34,713 nucleotides of DNA from JAQBGV01 sp032128395 (GTDB lineage Bacteria; Planctomycetota; UBA8108; UBA1146): NCBI GenBank assembly GCA_032128395.1, contig JAQBGV010000173.1, positions 1 to 34,713 on the forward strand, in the 5' to 3' direction. Positions 1 to 8,886 of the stretch are shown piece by piece (within the stretch, counting starts at the first letter, position 1; each line of letters starts with the position of its first letter). Under the pieces are notes generated by a model. The model made no database searches, was not told the origin of the DNA, and was given only the letters and a program-made list of their open reading frames with translations. The position numbers were made by a program, and so were the translations under genes.

Positions 1-1
1 C

Positions 2-133
2 TCGAAGACAATGCGGATGCGATGTCAGAGAAAAGCGATTGTGAATGCACTCATCGAGTGCGGAACACTCAAGGTCCGGAGGAGAGTGATTCATCCACGC
101 ATCGTCACGAAGCGATCGGCAATCATTCCGTAG
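2..133 (+). CDS. Possible 3' end of a truncated basic ORF
   Basis: An open frame enters from the left edge and stops at TAG 131-133. It gives about 43 codons, very rich in Arg, Lys, Ile and Val, ending in VRRRVIHPRIVTKRSAIIP. The composition resembles the C-terminus of a DNA-binding or transposase-like protein, but I recognise no family. About 190 bases without a convincing gene follow, up to the next ribosome binding site. The overlapping 60-codon frame at 22-204 has no ribosome binding site and is less protein-like. The call rests only on an open frame plus composition, so it may be chance. Confidence 0.25.
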   Translation, partial: SKTMRMRCQRKAIVNALIECGTLKVRRRVIHPRIVTKRSAIIP

Positions 134-322
134 GGGGCACACCCTTCATCCGGAGGCTCCGCAGGAGTGCCGTCTGCCCCTCTGTGGGTTCCGTTGCGAC
201 ATAGGCGGCGAGTGGCATGAGGGTCACAGTGGGGTTACTATGTCGTTCGTGTAGGTGAGGCAGCGCAAGCTGGGACCCGCGCGCAATCACAATTGTCATC
301 AGTGGAACTCTTAGGAGGAAGC

Positions 323-685
323 ATGTCTTGGAAACGTACTGTGCTGACTCTTTCTGCCCTCTTGCTATTAATTCCGGGCCCTGTCCTGGCCGATATTGTT
401 GCTTGCGGTGGGGTCGGAGTCGGGACCGTGGGAAGTTTTACGATTTCCCCTGGTAAGTGTGATGATCCTTGCGATCCAACGCTCATGGCTCAAGCTCAGG
501 CTGAAGCACTTCTTGATGCCATGGACTTAGCTGATGCCACCTGCGGTGCCGGGAGAGTCTGCAGCGGCGGATCCGCGACCGCCGACAATCAGTGCGAGTC
601 CAAGTCAATCATGATCGGCGAGCTCCTAGTGGAATGGTGCGTCTACACATCTAAGGTGACCATAGAAGGAGGGACCTGTCAGTGA
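323..685 (+). CDS. Small secreted cysteine-rich protein, unknown function
   Basis: This is a 120-residue protein. I chose the ATG at 323 because AGGAGG lies at 313-318, seven bases upstream; an in-frame start at 293 has no such site. Residues 1-23 form a classic Sec signal peptide: positive MSWKR, a Leu-rich core, then PGPVLA before the likely cleavage. The mature part is about 97 residues with eight cysteines, enough for four disulfides, and an acidic Ala-rich stretch (MAQAQAEALLDAMDLADA). I recognise no domain. The stop overlaps the GTG start of the next gene (GTGA, 682-685), so the two are translationally coupled and probably act together at or outside the membrane. Secretion is well supported; function is unknown. 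Confidence 0.65.
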   Translation: MSWKRTVLTLSALLLLIPGPVLADIVACGGVGVGTVGSFTISPGKCDDPCDPTLMAQAQAEALLDAMDLADATCGAGRVCSGGSATADNQCESKSIMIGELLVEWCVYTSKVTIEGGTCQ

Positions 686-1647
686 ATTCACCTGCGCTGC
701 CCCCCAGAAGGCCCCTGCGCCTTCTTCTCGCGCCAGCGCTAGTTGTCCTCAGCAGCATTCTCCTGTTGCGAGTTATCGGGCAAAGCAATGAGATCAGTGG
801 CCTAAAGGAAGCTCTGACAGTTGCCAGCACGGCGGCACCACCGCTCTACGATGGACCCGCGGATCCTGCAGCGCAGCCCGAGGTCGCAACGGCTGAGCCG
901 ACCGGAGCAGCTCCCCTCCTCCAATCCGAGCTTGATGAGGCTCGGGAAGAAATCGCAAGACTTGAGGCTGAGCTCTCAGCACCCACCTCACTCGCCGAAC
1001 TCTACCTGTCCTCTGTGTGCCAGCTTCTGAATCTGGATACGAACCTGAGCAAGCTGGAGCTGACGCTGCTCGCGTTGGAGAGGTCCAATCGGTCTGCCGA
1101 TCCAGATGTCGTTGCTCTCGGTGTTCGGCTACTGCGCGAGCTCGCCCCGAACGACAGTGAGCGAATTCGGATGGCTCTCGCTGATCTCCGGACCCGGCTC
1201 CCCGGCCCTCCGATGTGGGCGTCCGCCGAGTATCTCGGAAGGATCTCCGTCACGAGTCCCGATGTCAGTGTGCTCTCATCGCTCCACGAAATCGCTGACT
1301 CCGAGCCGTTTCCCGACAATTGGGGCGCTGCGATGGCACTTATGCTCACAGGAGTTAGGGGTCCGCTAGATGCGTGGGTGGACGCAGCCCTTGAAGTGGT
1401 GAGGGGCGATGGCGTAGGGGCACTACAAATTCTCGGTGCTTGCGAGGCGACAGATTTTGAGGGGCGTGACGATATCTTGGTCTCCGCCTCCACTCTTGAG
1501 GGGTTGCTGGTGAGGCGAAGGCTGATTCCTCTCCTCGTCGCGTTGGGAACCGAGCGAGCCAGGGCCGCGCTTCAGCGAATGTATGAGACGAGCGACGATC
1601 TGCTGAAACCGATCTTGGTCGCCGCGCTCCGAAACTTCCCACAATAG
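682..1647 (+). CDS. Membrane-anchored coiled-coil/HEAT-like repeat protein
   Basis: The protein has 321 residues and starts at GTG 682, with AGGAGG at 667-672. Residues 11-32 are a hydrophobic segment after PPRRPLR, which fits a signal anchor with most of the protein outside the cytoplasm. Then come an Ala/Pro-rich linker (about 45-78), a short coiled coil (SELDEAREEIARLEAELS, about 82-99), and an alpha-helical region of degenerate HEAT-like units (VVALGVRLLRELAPND, ARAALQRMYE, LLKPILVAALRNFP). No catalytic motif is visible. It overlaps the secreted Cys-rich gene by 4 nt, so a shared role is likely but unknown. Downstream, before the insertion sequence, there is a 15-nt palindrome (CGAAGTG-C-CACTTCG, 1678-1692) without a T-run. 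HEAT-type scaffolding is inferred from composition. Confidence 0.6.
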   Translation: MNSPALPPRRPLRLLLAPALVVLSSILLLRVIGQSNEISGLKEALTVASTAAPPLYDGPADPAAQPEVATAEPTGAAPLLQSELDEAREEIARLEAELSAPTSLAELYLSSVCQLLNLDTNLSKLELTLLALERSNRSADPDVVALGVRLLRELAPNDSERIRMALADLRTRLPGPPMWASAEYLGRISVTSPDVSVLSSLHEIADSEPFPDNWGAAMALMLTGVRGPLDAWVDAALEVVRGDGVGALQILGACEATDFEGRDDILVSASTLEGLLVRRRLIPLLVALGTERARAALQRMYETSDDLLKPILVAALRNFPQ

Positions 1648-1757
1648 AGGTTTCGAAGCCCGCCACTGTCCATCATGCGAAGTGCCACTTCGAGCGTGAA
1701 CGAATTCCCGAACGAGTCTTCGCCCAAGAGTACGGCGCGTTGCTGCCGTGCTGTTTG

Positions 1758-1796
1758 CCAGGACATTCGGTGCTTTTGCGCGCGAGAACTCGCCAC
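1758..1796 (+). repeat. Left terminal inverted repeat of the insertion sequence
   Basis: This 39-bp sequence matches the reverse complement of 3353-3391 with about five mismatches, all transitions. The outer tip is GCCAGGACATTCGG and the inner end is GAGAACTCGCCA. Confidence 0.85.
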
Positions 1797-1967
1797 TTCG
1801 GGCCAACCGCCTCAGCAGTGGGGGGACACGGGTTGTCGGGGCAGTGATTTCTGTGATCCCGACGCAAACAAGATCGTCTGGACGTCTGGGAGCACAGCAG
1901 GGCGCAATTCGACGCTCGGATCACCGGCTTCACGCAAGATCCAGTCGGCTCCGACACCGTCCAGCGC

Positions 1968-3245
1968 TCAGTTCAAGAGCGGGTCACATACCGTGCATGA
2001 ACGAGCGCGGTTCACCTCCATTCGTTCTGCCCGTGTGGCCTTCTTGGCCGCGTCGAGCTCACCGGGTATCTCCTCGCCCGTGCCGAAGTACACCTCGTCC
2101 GGGGTCTGACCCTTGAACGCAGAGTGCGGCAGGACTCCGTTGTGATCGGCGACGTAGAACCTCACAAGCTTCTCGACGGCGGTCACGGTGTCGAGTGTGT
2201 TGAGGAACAACCACTGGTGCTTGATGGATCGAAACCAGGACTCGATCAGCGAGTTCGAGAACATGATGTCCGTCATCGCGAGAAGTCGACGTAGCGTGCC
2301 GGACTTGATCAGCTTGTCCACGGCACTGTTGAAGTTCTCCACTCCTCCGTCGGTGAGTAGCGTCGGTGTCTCGTCATACACGCCAGTCGACGCGGTGAGG
2401 AGGAGTTCTGCGGTACTGGCCGGATCGAGCGTCGGCGCGACCTTCCAAGCCAAGATACGGCGCGAGAAGTTGTCAATCACCGCGTGCAGGTAGGCGCGGG
2501 TTCCGTCGAGCAGTCGGATCACGGTCGTGTCGATATGCCAGATCTCGTTTGGACGAGCCGCGCGAATGCCGACCTTGGGCTTGGCCGGATGAACCCGTCG
2601 TCGGGGGCGACGCCACTTGTTTCTGGTGACGAGTCGGTACCAGGTCGTCGGCGAGGCGAAGACTCTGCCGAGCCGCTGTGCCAACAGCGCGAGCGTTCCA
2701 GTGGGAACGTGCCGGTACTCTTCGGACGTGACCATCTCTTTGATCACCACGGTCTCGGCGGGCGTCAGCTGCTGCGGTGACAAGCGAGGACACGAGGGAG
2801 CATCGTCGAGCCCACACTCGCCTTCGCGTTTCCACGCGTAGTAGCGTGTGTGGGACAGCCGGAGGACACGCAGCACGCTGCGGAGTGGCAGGACCGAAGA
2901 GGCTCGGTCGATCGCCCGCAGCAGCCTCTGCTTCCGATCGCCGGCTGGCAGTCGCGCGTGATCGAGCGAGAATCCAGAGACCCGGAGCAACGCGAAGAGC
3001 AGTCGAAGAAGCGCCTGCAGCCTCAGGATCCGCTTCTGCAGCCCGAGCACTTCCTGTCGCAGAGCACTCGCGTCCATGTCCACGATATCGACCGAAACTA
3101 CAGGGGCAGGCTCCGAGGTCAGCCAGCCGCGGGCGGTCGATCGAGGAACTCCGTATCGCGTCGCGTGTTCGATGTCACCCGTCGAGTGGACGAGATCGCG
3201 GAGGCGATGGTCGTACCTCCGTACGGTTCGAGTCTTGTTGTCCAT
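1968..3245 (-). CDS. rve-type DDE transposase of the insertion sequence
   Basis: This 425-residue transposase cuts and joins the element ends. Residues about 9-45 are a helix-turn-helix that would bind the terminal repeats (DIEHATRYGVPRSTARGWL). A Leu-rich helical segment follows (about 65-90), then a second basic helical region. The C-terminal half is an integrase core with the acidic triad visible: Asp in EIWHIDTTVI, Asp in LLTDGGVEN and Glu in SNSLIESWF. The frame is intact, with no programmed frameshift and no second ORF, unlike classical two-ORF IS3 elements; I do not assign an IS family. ATG at 3245 is the first start and lies inside the element. It should be functional if expressed. 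Confidence 0.85.
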   Translation of the reverse strand: MDNKTRTVRRYDHRLRDLVHSTGDIEHATRYGVPRSTARGWLTSEPAPVVSVDIVDMDASALRQEVLGLQKRILRLQALLRLLFALLRVSGFSLDHARLPAGDRKQRLLRAIDRASSVLPLRSVLRVLRLSHTRYYAWKREGECGLDDAPSCPRLSPQQLTPAETVVIKEMVTSEEYRHVPTGTLALLAQRLGRVFASPTTWYRLVTRNKWRRPRRRVHPAKPKVGIRAARPNEIWHIDTTVIRLLDGTRAYLHAVIDNFSRRILAWKVAPTLDPASTAELLLTASTGVYDETPTLLTDGGVENFNSAVDKLIKSGTLRRLLAMTDIMFSNSLIESWFRSIKHQWLFLNTLDTVTAVEKLVRFYVADHNGVLPHSAFKGQTPDEVYFGTGEEIPGELDAAKKATRAERMEVNRARSCTVCDPLLN

Positions 3246-3352
3246 GTCTCAAGCATCGCTCATGGAGAGAGAGCGACAACTTCAGCTCGTGACGCTCAGC
3301 TGCAAGTCCAGGAAACACTGGAGTTGAAGTCGGACCCGACGACGGAGCAGAT

Positions 3353-3391
3353 GGCGAGTTCTCGTGCGCAGAAGTGCCGAATGTCTTGGCG
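3353..3391 (-). repeat. Right terminal inverted repeat of the insertion sequence
   Basis: This is the partner of 1758-1796. On the plus strand it begins TGGCGAGTTCTCG and ends CCGAATGTCTTGGC. It lies next to the transposase promoter side and just upstream of the gene at 3457. Confidence 0.85.
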
Positions 3392-3456
3392 GATCGCTCC
3401 CGGCTGTGAGCGACGCTGGGCTGGTTCACGAGCGACTTCCGGAAGGCGGCTGGCGT

Positions 3457-6153
3457 ATGTTGCATCGACTCGACGTCCCCCCCCACCCCTCGGCAAATCG
3501 CGCTTGTTTCGCTTGCTGGTTGCTTCTCGCGCTCGGCGTCCCATCGCTCTCTGCAACGGCGCAGGATCTCTACCGACTTCGCATCGAGGGGCCGAGCGAA
3601 GTTGCTCCGGGCTCGACCGTCGATGTCTCCGTGGTGGCGGACCACCTGAGCTTCGGATCGAACGGCGGAGCCCTGCAGGCCGTGCAGTTCAGACTGCTCG
3701 CCCCCGAGGGCATGTCGTTTACCGATCCGAGTGTCGGCGCGGACTGGTCGAGCGATGGCGTTCTCTTCCAATCGATCGAACAGTTGGAGCCCTCAGCGGT
3801 TCGACTCGTCGCGATTTTCCGGTCACCGCTCCCCGAGATGGCGTCGCGGCAGCTCCTTGCGCTCAAGTTGGCTGTGCCTCCGAGCGCAGCGGGATCGATC
3901 TTACTCGCATTCGATGACTCGGGCGGAGTTGGCCTCGACAGCCGGGCACTCTTCTCGACACCTCAGCGGGGTTGGGTGATTCCGCACCTCTCCGAACGCT
4001 CCATGGTCATCTCATCGAGCGCTCCCGCGACACCAGGTGCGCCGCCCGAAGAGTGGCCATCCCCGTCCGAAGAGGAGCTCGTGATTCAGTACGCGACGGT
4101 CGGCGATGCGACGCTCCCGACATCGAATCCCCTTTCGTCCCCCGAGGGGGGCGGGATGGCGATGGGAGGAGGACCTCCCGAGGATCTCTTCTGTCAGTAC
4201 GAGCCGCGGGGATCCCTGACGGAGATCCCGCCGTTCGTCGATCCCGCCGATGTGCTGGTGGTGACCGCGCCAGGGACGATCGCGGACATCCAGGCGGCGT
4301 TCGACGTGGCGAAGGTCTCTCCCGATCCGGTGATGATCCGTGTCGAGGCGGGAATCTACGCCGGGAGTCAGCTGCTTCTCGACGTCACCGGCATGGCGAA
4401 CGAGGTCATCATCGCGTCCTTCGAAGGCCCCGTGTACAAGCCGGCGGTCGACAACGGCACCACCCTACAATTCCCTTCGGTGAACCCTCCCGCCTGGGCA
4501 GTGCGAGTCATCGGCACTCCTTCAGTTGGGGCCGTCCTCAACTTCGGCTGGACGACAATGGTGGAGCAATCTTTGAATCCCCCGGACTACTTGACTGATG
4601 ATGCGTACAATCGTGGTTGGCGGGGGTTCGAGCTGGTCGGGTATCGGGGCGGGATCTCTATCGAGGCCGCCTGCCCGGTACGGGTGCGGGGGAACTACCT
4701 GCATCACGCGACCGGGAGCGGCGGGAATTCCGGCATCTTCGCAGGCAACTTCGCCGACATCGAAGTGTTTCACAACGAGATCTCACAGTGGTCGAACAGC
4801 GGAATCTTCATCCAGTACGTTGTGAGCAATGCGACCGTCGCGAAGATCATCCGGAACTTCATCCACGACAATCGGGGGGCGGATGGCGGAGGGATACGCG
4901 CGATCGGACAGAATGTCGAGATGTGCAACAACTCGATCTACTCGAATCGTGCAACTTCCTTCGATTCCCAGGGTGGAGGGGTGTACTACCAATTCACGCC
5001 GGACTTCTCCTATTCACGCAGGTTCTTCGCTCGCCAGAACATCGTCGAGGAGAACAGTGCCAACGAATCGGGCGGAGGAATGTTTGTGCAGGGCGTTTAC
5101 AACATCTCGAAGGAAACGGCTCCGATGCCCGAACCCTGGAACTTCGCGATCATCGGGAACCAATTTCGATTGAACGGTCTTCCAGCTCCGGGTGTCGGGT
5201 ACGTGGAAACTGGAGGGGGACTCCACTTGAGTGTCGAGCTCCCCGCCAACAGCGATGGGCTGTTCGAGGCGTACCCGGGCCACGAGGATCAGCTGATCAT
5301 CGGGAACACGTTCCTGGGCAACTCCGCAGGCCTCTGGGGCGCGGGCGTGGTGGTCTCCGCGCAGGATCCCGCCCTGGTCTTCCCTTACCTCGTTCGGTTC
5401 GAGCACAATACGATCGCGAGCAACGAGGTCGTCACGCCACCGATTCCAAGCCTCTTCTGGGGAACGGGGTTCTCGCTGTTCGACTGCTGCCAGTACGTCA
5501 CTGGCGATGGTGTGGTGATCCAGGATAACCTACCCGATCCGGTGACGCCCCCGCCCTCGACGGACGACTACAACTGGTACGCGCTCTTCTCCAGCGTCAA
5601 TCTGTTCACCTACAGTCGGATGCCCGACTGCTCGCCGATTCCGTCTCCTGGCGACCTTCTCGGGACGCCCGCTTCGAATCCGACATCGAACTCGGTCGAG
5701 GCGGAGTTCAGCGACCTCTTCGGCCATCAGGCTCCGACCTCCACATCGACGCTGGAAGACGCCGATCCGGTTCTGGAGGCTCTTTACCTTGCAAACCCCT
5801 TCCTCGACGAAGACTTCGATCGGGAGAACCGAGTCGACGGTACGATGGACATCGGAGCCGACGAGTTCATCTATCCCACTTCGTTCCAGAGGGGGGATGC
5901 GGATGGCAACGCGAGCCTCAACATCGCCGATGCGATCAGGATCCTGGAGGCGCTCTTCGGCATCGGCCAGCCGCCGCTCGACTGCGAGTCCGCCGGCGAC
6001 GCAAACGATGACGAGCAATTGAACATCGCGGATCCGGTCTATCTGCTCGGTTACCTCTTCACGCAGGGTCCGGCACCTCCACCGCCGCATCCCACGTGCG
6101 GCATCGATCCGACGGACGGCTCCCTCACGTGCCAGGTGACGCCATGTCCATGA
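3457..6153 (+). CDS. Secreted beta-helix protein with C-terminal dockerin repeats
   Basis: The protein has about 898 residues from ATG 3457. Earlier in-frame starts fall inside the insertion sequence's right repeat and are unlikely. The signal peptide spans residues about 14-36 (ACFACWLLLALGVPSLSATA, cut before QDLYRL). Residues about 38-180 resemble a cohesin-like beta-sandwich (EGPSEVAPGSTVDVSVVAD). About 260-770 form a right-handed parallel beta-helix, beginning with DIQAAFDVAK and RVEAGIYAGS and continuing with repeated Asn/Gly-rich turns (NYLHHATGSGGNSGIFAGN, NFIHDNRGADGGGIRAIGQN). The C-terminus carries two EF-hand-like dockerin motifs (RGDADGNASLNIADAI, GDANDDEQLNIADPV). The fold suggests carbohydrate or adhesin binding outside the cell; no catalytic site is identified. 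Its stop overlaps the start of the next, also dockerin-ended, gene. Confidence 0.85.
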   Translation: MLHRLDVPPHPSANRACFACWLLLALGVPSLSATAQDLYRLRIEGPSEVAPGSTVDVSVVADHLSFGSNGGALQAVQFRLLAPEGMSFTDPSVGADWSSDGVLFQSIEQLEPSAVRLVAIFRSPLPEMASRQLLALKLAVPPSAAGSILLAFDDSGGVGLDSRALFSTPQRGWVIPHLSERSMVISSSAPATPGAPPEEWPSPSEEELVIQYATVGDATLPTSNPLSSPEGGGMAMGGGPPEDLFCQYEPRGSLTEIPPFVDPADVLVVTAPGTIADIQAAFDVAKVSPDPVMIRVEAGIYAGSQLLLDVTGMANEVIIASFEGPVYKPAVDNGTTLQFPSVNPPAWAVRVIGTPSVGAVLNFGWTTMVEQSLNPPDYLTDDAYNRGWRGFELVGYRGGISIEAACPVRVRGNYLHHATGSGGNSGIFAGNFADIEVFHNEISQWSNSGIFIQYVVSNATVAKIIRNFIHDNRGADGGGIRAIGQNVEMCNNSIYSNRATSFDSQGGGVYYQFTPDFSYSRRFFARQNIVEENSANESGGGMFVQGVYNISKETAPMPEPWNFAIIGNQFRLNGLPAPGVGYVETGGGLHLSVELPANSDGLFEAYPGHEDQLIIGNTFLGNSAGLWGAGVVVSAQDPALVFPYLVRFEHNTIASNEVVTPPIPSLFWGTGFSLFDCCQYVTGDGVVIQDNLPDPVTPPPSTDDYNWYALFSSVNLFTYSRMPDCSPIPSPGDLLGTPASNPTSNSVEAEFSDLFGHQAPTSTSTLEDADPVLEALYLANPFLDEDFDRENRVDGTMDIGADEFIYPTSFQRGDADGNASLNIADAIRILEALFGIGQPPLDCESAGDANDDEQLNIADPVYLLGYLFTQGPAPPPPHPTCGIDPTDGSLTCQVTPCP

Positions 6154-7799
6154 CCTCGTGCACGCGGCGACTGCCGCTTCGGGCAACGCTCGCGGTGGGT
6201 CTCGTGATCATCGGAACGCCGCTATTGTCGCCGCTCCGGGGACAACCGCCGTTGCAGCTTGGGTGGCCCCCTGCTCTCGGCATCGGTCGGACTCCGATTG
6301 CGGCCGATCTAGATGGCGATGGAATGCGGGAGGTGGTTCTCACTAATCCCGGGTACACAATGTGGGTCATCTGCGCCTCGGGAGAGCTCTGTACCGGCTG
6401 GAACTTCCAGGGGTTTCCCGCATTGGATCAGCACGTGCGTGTGGGAGACATCACCGGCGATGGCGTCCCCGAGATTGCGTACGAGAGCGGCGGGACGAAT
6501 CAGCTCGAGGTCGTCGACGGCCAGGGCGCGGTCGTCGCGCCCTGGCCGGTCGACCTGTCGGTCGAAGGCGGTTGGGTCTCGACCGGGCTCCAATGGCTGC
6601 TCCTCGCCGACCTCGTCCCGGGTGCGGGGCTCGAGATCATCGTGTTGAACGACGGATACAGCTTCAATCCCCACGCCACCGTCGCCGCGTACTCGGGGAC
6701 CGGAACGCTCCTCCCCGGCTGGCCGAAGTCGTACCCCGGGCAGTACTGCACGCTGGCGGCGGACGATCTCGACGGGGACGGGTTCGCGGAGGTCGTCATC
6801 GCGACGCGAAATGCGACTTTCTCAGGGGACGCCCCGTGCTACGTCTTCCACGGCGACGGCACATTGCTCCCCGGCTGGCCGGCCGTGCCCGGGTCCGGTG
6901 CCTACGAGCGCACGATGTCGTTCCCAATCATCGCGGACCTGGATGGCGACGGCTCGCGCGAGATCGTCGGGAAGAGTGAGTCGAGGCTGTTCATGATGCG
7001 CAGCGACGGCACCATGTACCGGCCACCGATCTCGGTGGCCTCGTGGCCGTACTCGCACGCGGTCGCGGACCTCGACGGCGACGGCCGCAAGGAGGTGGTG
7101 ATCGGCGGGGTCGACCTGAAGGTGCTCGACATCGACGCCGGGATCGTGGCGACGACCGCGGGGGGCCCGTTCATCGAGTTCTCGAGCGGTTTCGCGATCG
7201 CGGACCTCGATGGGGATGGCGGCTCCGAGATCGCCGCATTCTCGAACTGGCCCGGAGGTACGACCTGCCACGTGTTCGACCGCTTCCTGGTCGAGCTCTC
7301 CGGGTGGCCACTTACGGGGTTCACGTCGCCGACGACTTACAATCAGCGCCCGAGCATCGCGGACCTGGACGGCGATGGCGACCTTGAGCTCGTGTTCTCG
7401 GCCGCGCCGGACGGCACCCTCGCCTTCGACTTCGAGAACACGAGCGATCGGCCGCTCTGGGCGCAGTGGCAGTCGTACCGGAACGACCCCACCGCATCCT
7501 CATCGGTGCACGCGTCGACAGGGCCGCCGTTCCTGCGAGGGGACGGGAACGGGGACGGCGCGGTCGACATCGCGGATGTCTTCGGGAGCTTGACGTGGCA
7601 GTTCACGGGGGGAGAGGCGCCGGGGATGTGCAGGGACGCCCTCGACGCAAACGACGACGGCCGGGTGAACGTTGCGGACGCGATCTACACGGTGATGGGT
7701 CTCTTCGCGCTCAGCCCGGCGATCCTCGCCACCGAGTGCGCGTTCGACACGACCGGCGACATGATCGAGTGCACTTCGCAGGAGGTCTGCCCGGACTGA
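6144..7799 (+). CDS. Secreted FG-GAP/VCBS beta-propeller with dockerin repeats
   Basis: The protein has 551 residues from ATG 6144, or 549 from ATG 6150, which would give an ATGA overlap with the upstream stop. The signal peptide is near residues 10-33 (LRATLAVGLVIIGTPLLSPL). The body is a series of Ca-binding FG-GAP repeats, each with a D-x-D-G-D-G loop: IAADLDGDGMREVV, AADDLDGDGFAEVV, IIADLDGDGSREIV, AVADLDGDGRKEVV, AIADLDGDGGSEIA and SIADLDGDGDLELV. These suit a seven-bladed propeller. The last 95 residues hold two dockerin motifs (RGDGNGDGAVDIADVF, DANDDGRVNVADAI). It is coupled to the beta-helix gene and shares its C-terminal module, so the two are probably exported and anchored or assembled by the same route. 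Its binding partner is unknown. Confidence 0.85.
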   Translation: MSMTSCTRRLPLRATLAVGLVIIGTPLLSPLRGQPPLQLGWPPALGIGRTPIAADLDGDGMREVVLTNPGYTMWVICASGELCTGWNFQGFPALDQHVRVGDITGDGVPEIAYESGGTNQLEVVDGQGAVVAPWPVDLSVEGGWVSTGLQWLLLADLVPGAGLEIIVLNDGYSFNPHATVAAYSGTGTLLPGWPKSYPGQYCTLAADDLDGDGFAEVVIATRNATFSGDAPCYVFHGDGTLLPGWPAVPGSGAYERTMSFPIIADLDGDGSREIVGKSESRLFMMRSDGTMYRPPISVASWPYSHAVADLDGDGRKEVVIGGVDLKVLDIDAGIVATTAGGPFIEFSSGFAIADLDGDGGSEIAAFSNWPGGTTCHVFDRFLVELSGWPLTGFTSPTTYNQRPSIADLDGDGDLELVFSAAPDGTLAFDFENTSDRPLWAQWQSYRNDPTASSSVHASTGPPFLRGDGNGDGAVDIADVFGSLTWQFTGGEAPGMCRDALDANDDGRVNVADAIYTVMGLFALSPAILATECAFDTTGDMIECTSQEVCPD

Positions 7800-8790
7800 G
7801 TTTCGCTTCTCGACACCGAGAAGGACGAGAACGATCGCTCCCCCGTCATGCCGCTTCTCGAGGGAACTCCATTCCCGGGAGAGTGCGCACGAACATGGGA
7901 AATTCTCAAGGAAAGAACGATCTCCCTGCTTGAAGCACTCGAACGACTTCACGCCGCGGGTTTTGTTCACGGTGACCTCAAGCCGAACAACGTCCTCGTC
8001 GACAAATTCGGGACACCAGCGGTGCTGGAGCTCGGGGTGGCGGGTCGTTGGCGACGCCCCTCGAGAACCGGGCCGGAGTTCGTCGCCGCCACCCTGCTGT
8101 ACGCTGCACCGGAGCACCTCTTCGGCGAAAGAGCGACTCCGCAGTCTGACCTCTATTCGGTTGGGGTGATGCTCTACGCAGCGCTCGGTGGTGAGCTCCC
8201 CGCTGCAAGCGCGGTGCGGGAGGGGAGAAGGGCGTCGTCGCTGGCTCTCCTTCCGCTCGAGAAGGCAGTGCCCGGGGTTTCGAGCGAGGCGTGCGCCGTC
8301 GTCGATGCGCTCCTGGGTCGCTCTGGAGCCAGCCCCGAGTCTGCAACGGATGCGCTCTCTCTGCTCGATTGCGGCTCCCTCGAGGCACGAGTGCGAAAGC
8401 ACCTCGGGACACTTCTGAGTGAGCGTGCAGTCGAGGAACTCGCTCAGTCCCTCAAGATGCGGAAGTCCGTCGAATTGGTCGGCCCGCGGCAATCGGGAAA
8501 GAGCCTCTTGCTGCAAGAGCTTGCCGAGTCCCTCGAGTCGGATGGGGAAGACGTCCTCCTCCTCTCTGGCGACCTCGAGCAATCGGCTCTGAGTCGCCTC
8601 TGCTTGCCGGAAGAAATCGCAAGCCTCCGCACTTGGGAGAATCTCAGGGAGCTCACACTTGGCCGCCTCAAGGCGCGCTACGAGGCGGGGGCCATTCTCC
8701 TCGTCGACGAGGTCGTTGGTCTCCGAGATCCAGTTCTTCGCAAAGGTGTGGAATCCCTCATCGAGAGAGGTGGAGTTGGCACGACCCACA
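7800..8790 (+). pseudogene. Truncated Ser/Thr kinase-ATPase (PknK-like) fragment
   Basis: This is the middle of a kinase-NTPase fusion with both ends missing. Protein-like sequence in this frame starts at 7800, the base after the previous gene's stop, and reads VSLLDTEKDENDRSPVMPLLEGTPF, resembling the end of a kinase N-lobe. The first ATG is 7848. The N-lobe glycine loop and catalytic lysine are absent. The C-lobe keeps the catalytic loop HGDLKPNN, the APE-like YAAPEHLFG and SDLYSVGVMLYA, but the DFG motif is ELG. An NTPase domain follows with Walker A GPRQSGKS (about 8486) and Walker B AILLVDEV (about 8689). Homology fades after IERGG (about 8770), and the frame then runs into the antisense of hemL. 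It is probably not functional; the family is inferred from domain order. Confidence 0.7.
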
Positions 8791-8886
8791 CGTCCGACAC
8801 TGCCTCACCCAGCGCTCCTCTTCTGCCACTGAGCCGCTTCGGAATCACCCACGAACGCTGGGTGGACCGAGACCGGCGCGTACGCC

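Larger units (their letters stand above)
1758..3391 (-). mobile_element. Complete insertion sequence with one DDE transposase
   Basis: The element is 1634 bp, bounded by near-perfect 39-bp terminal inverted repeats (1758-1796 and 3353-3391; tips GCCAGGACATTCGG and GCCAAGACATTCGG read outside-in), and carries one transposase gene read leftward. About 170 noncoding bases separate the left repeat from the transposase stop, and about 107 separate the right repeat from its start. I find no target-site duplication: the left flank ends CTGTTT and the right flank begins GGATCG. Either the duplication has decayed, the ends lie a few bases away, or a later rearrangement joined different flanks. The right end lies 65 bp before the start of the secreted beta-helix gene, so it probably replaced or altered that gene's promoter. 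Confidence 0.85.
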
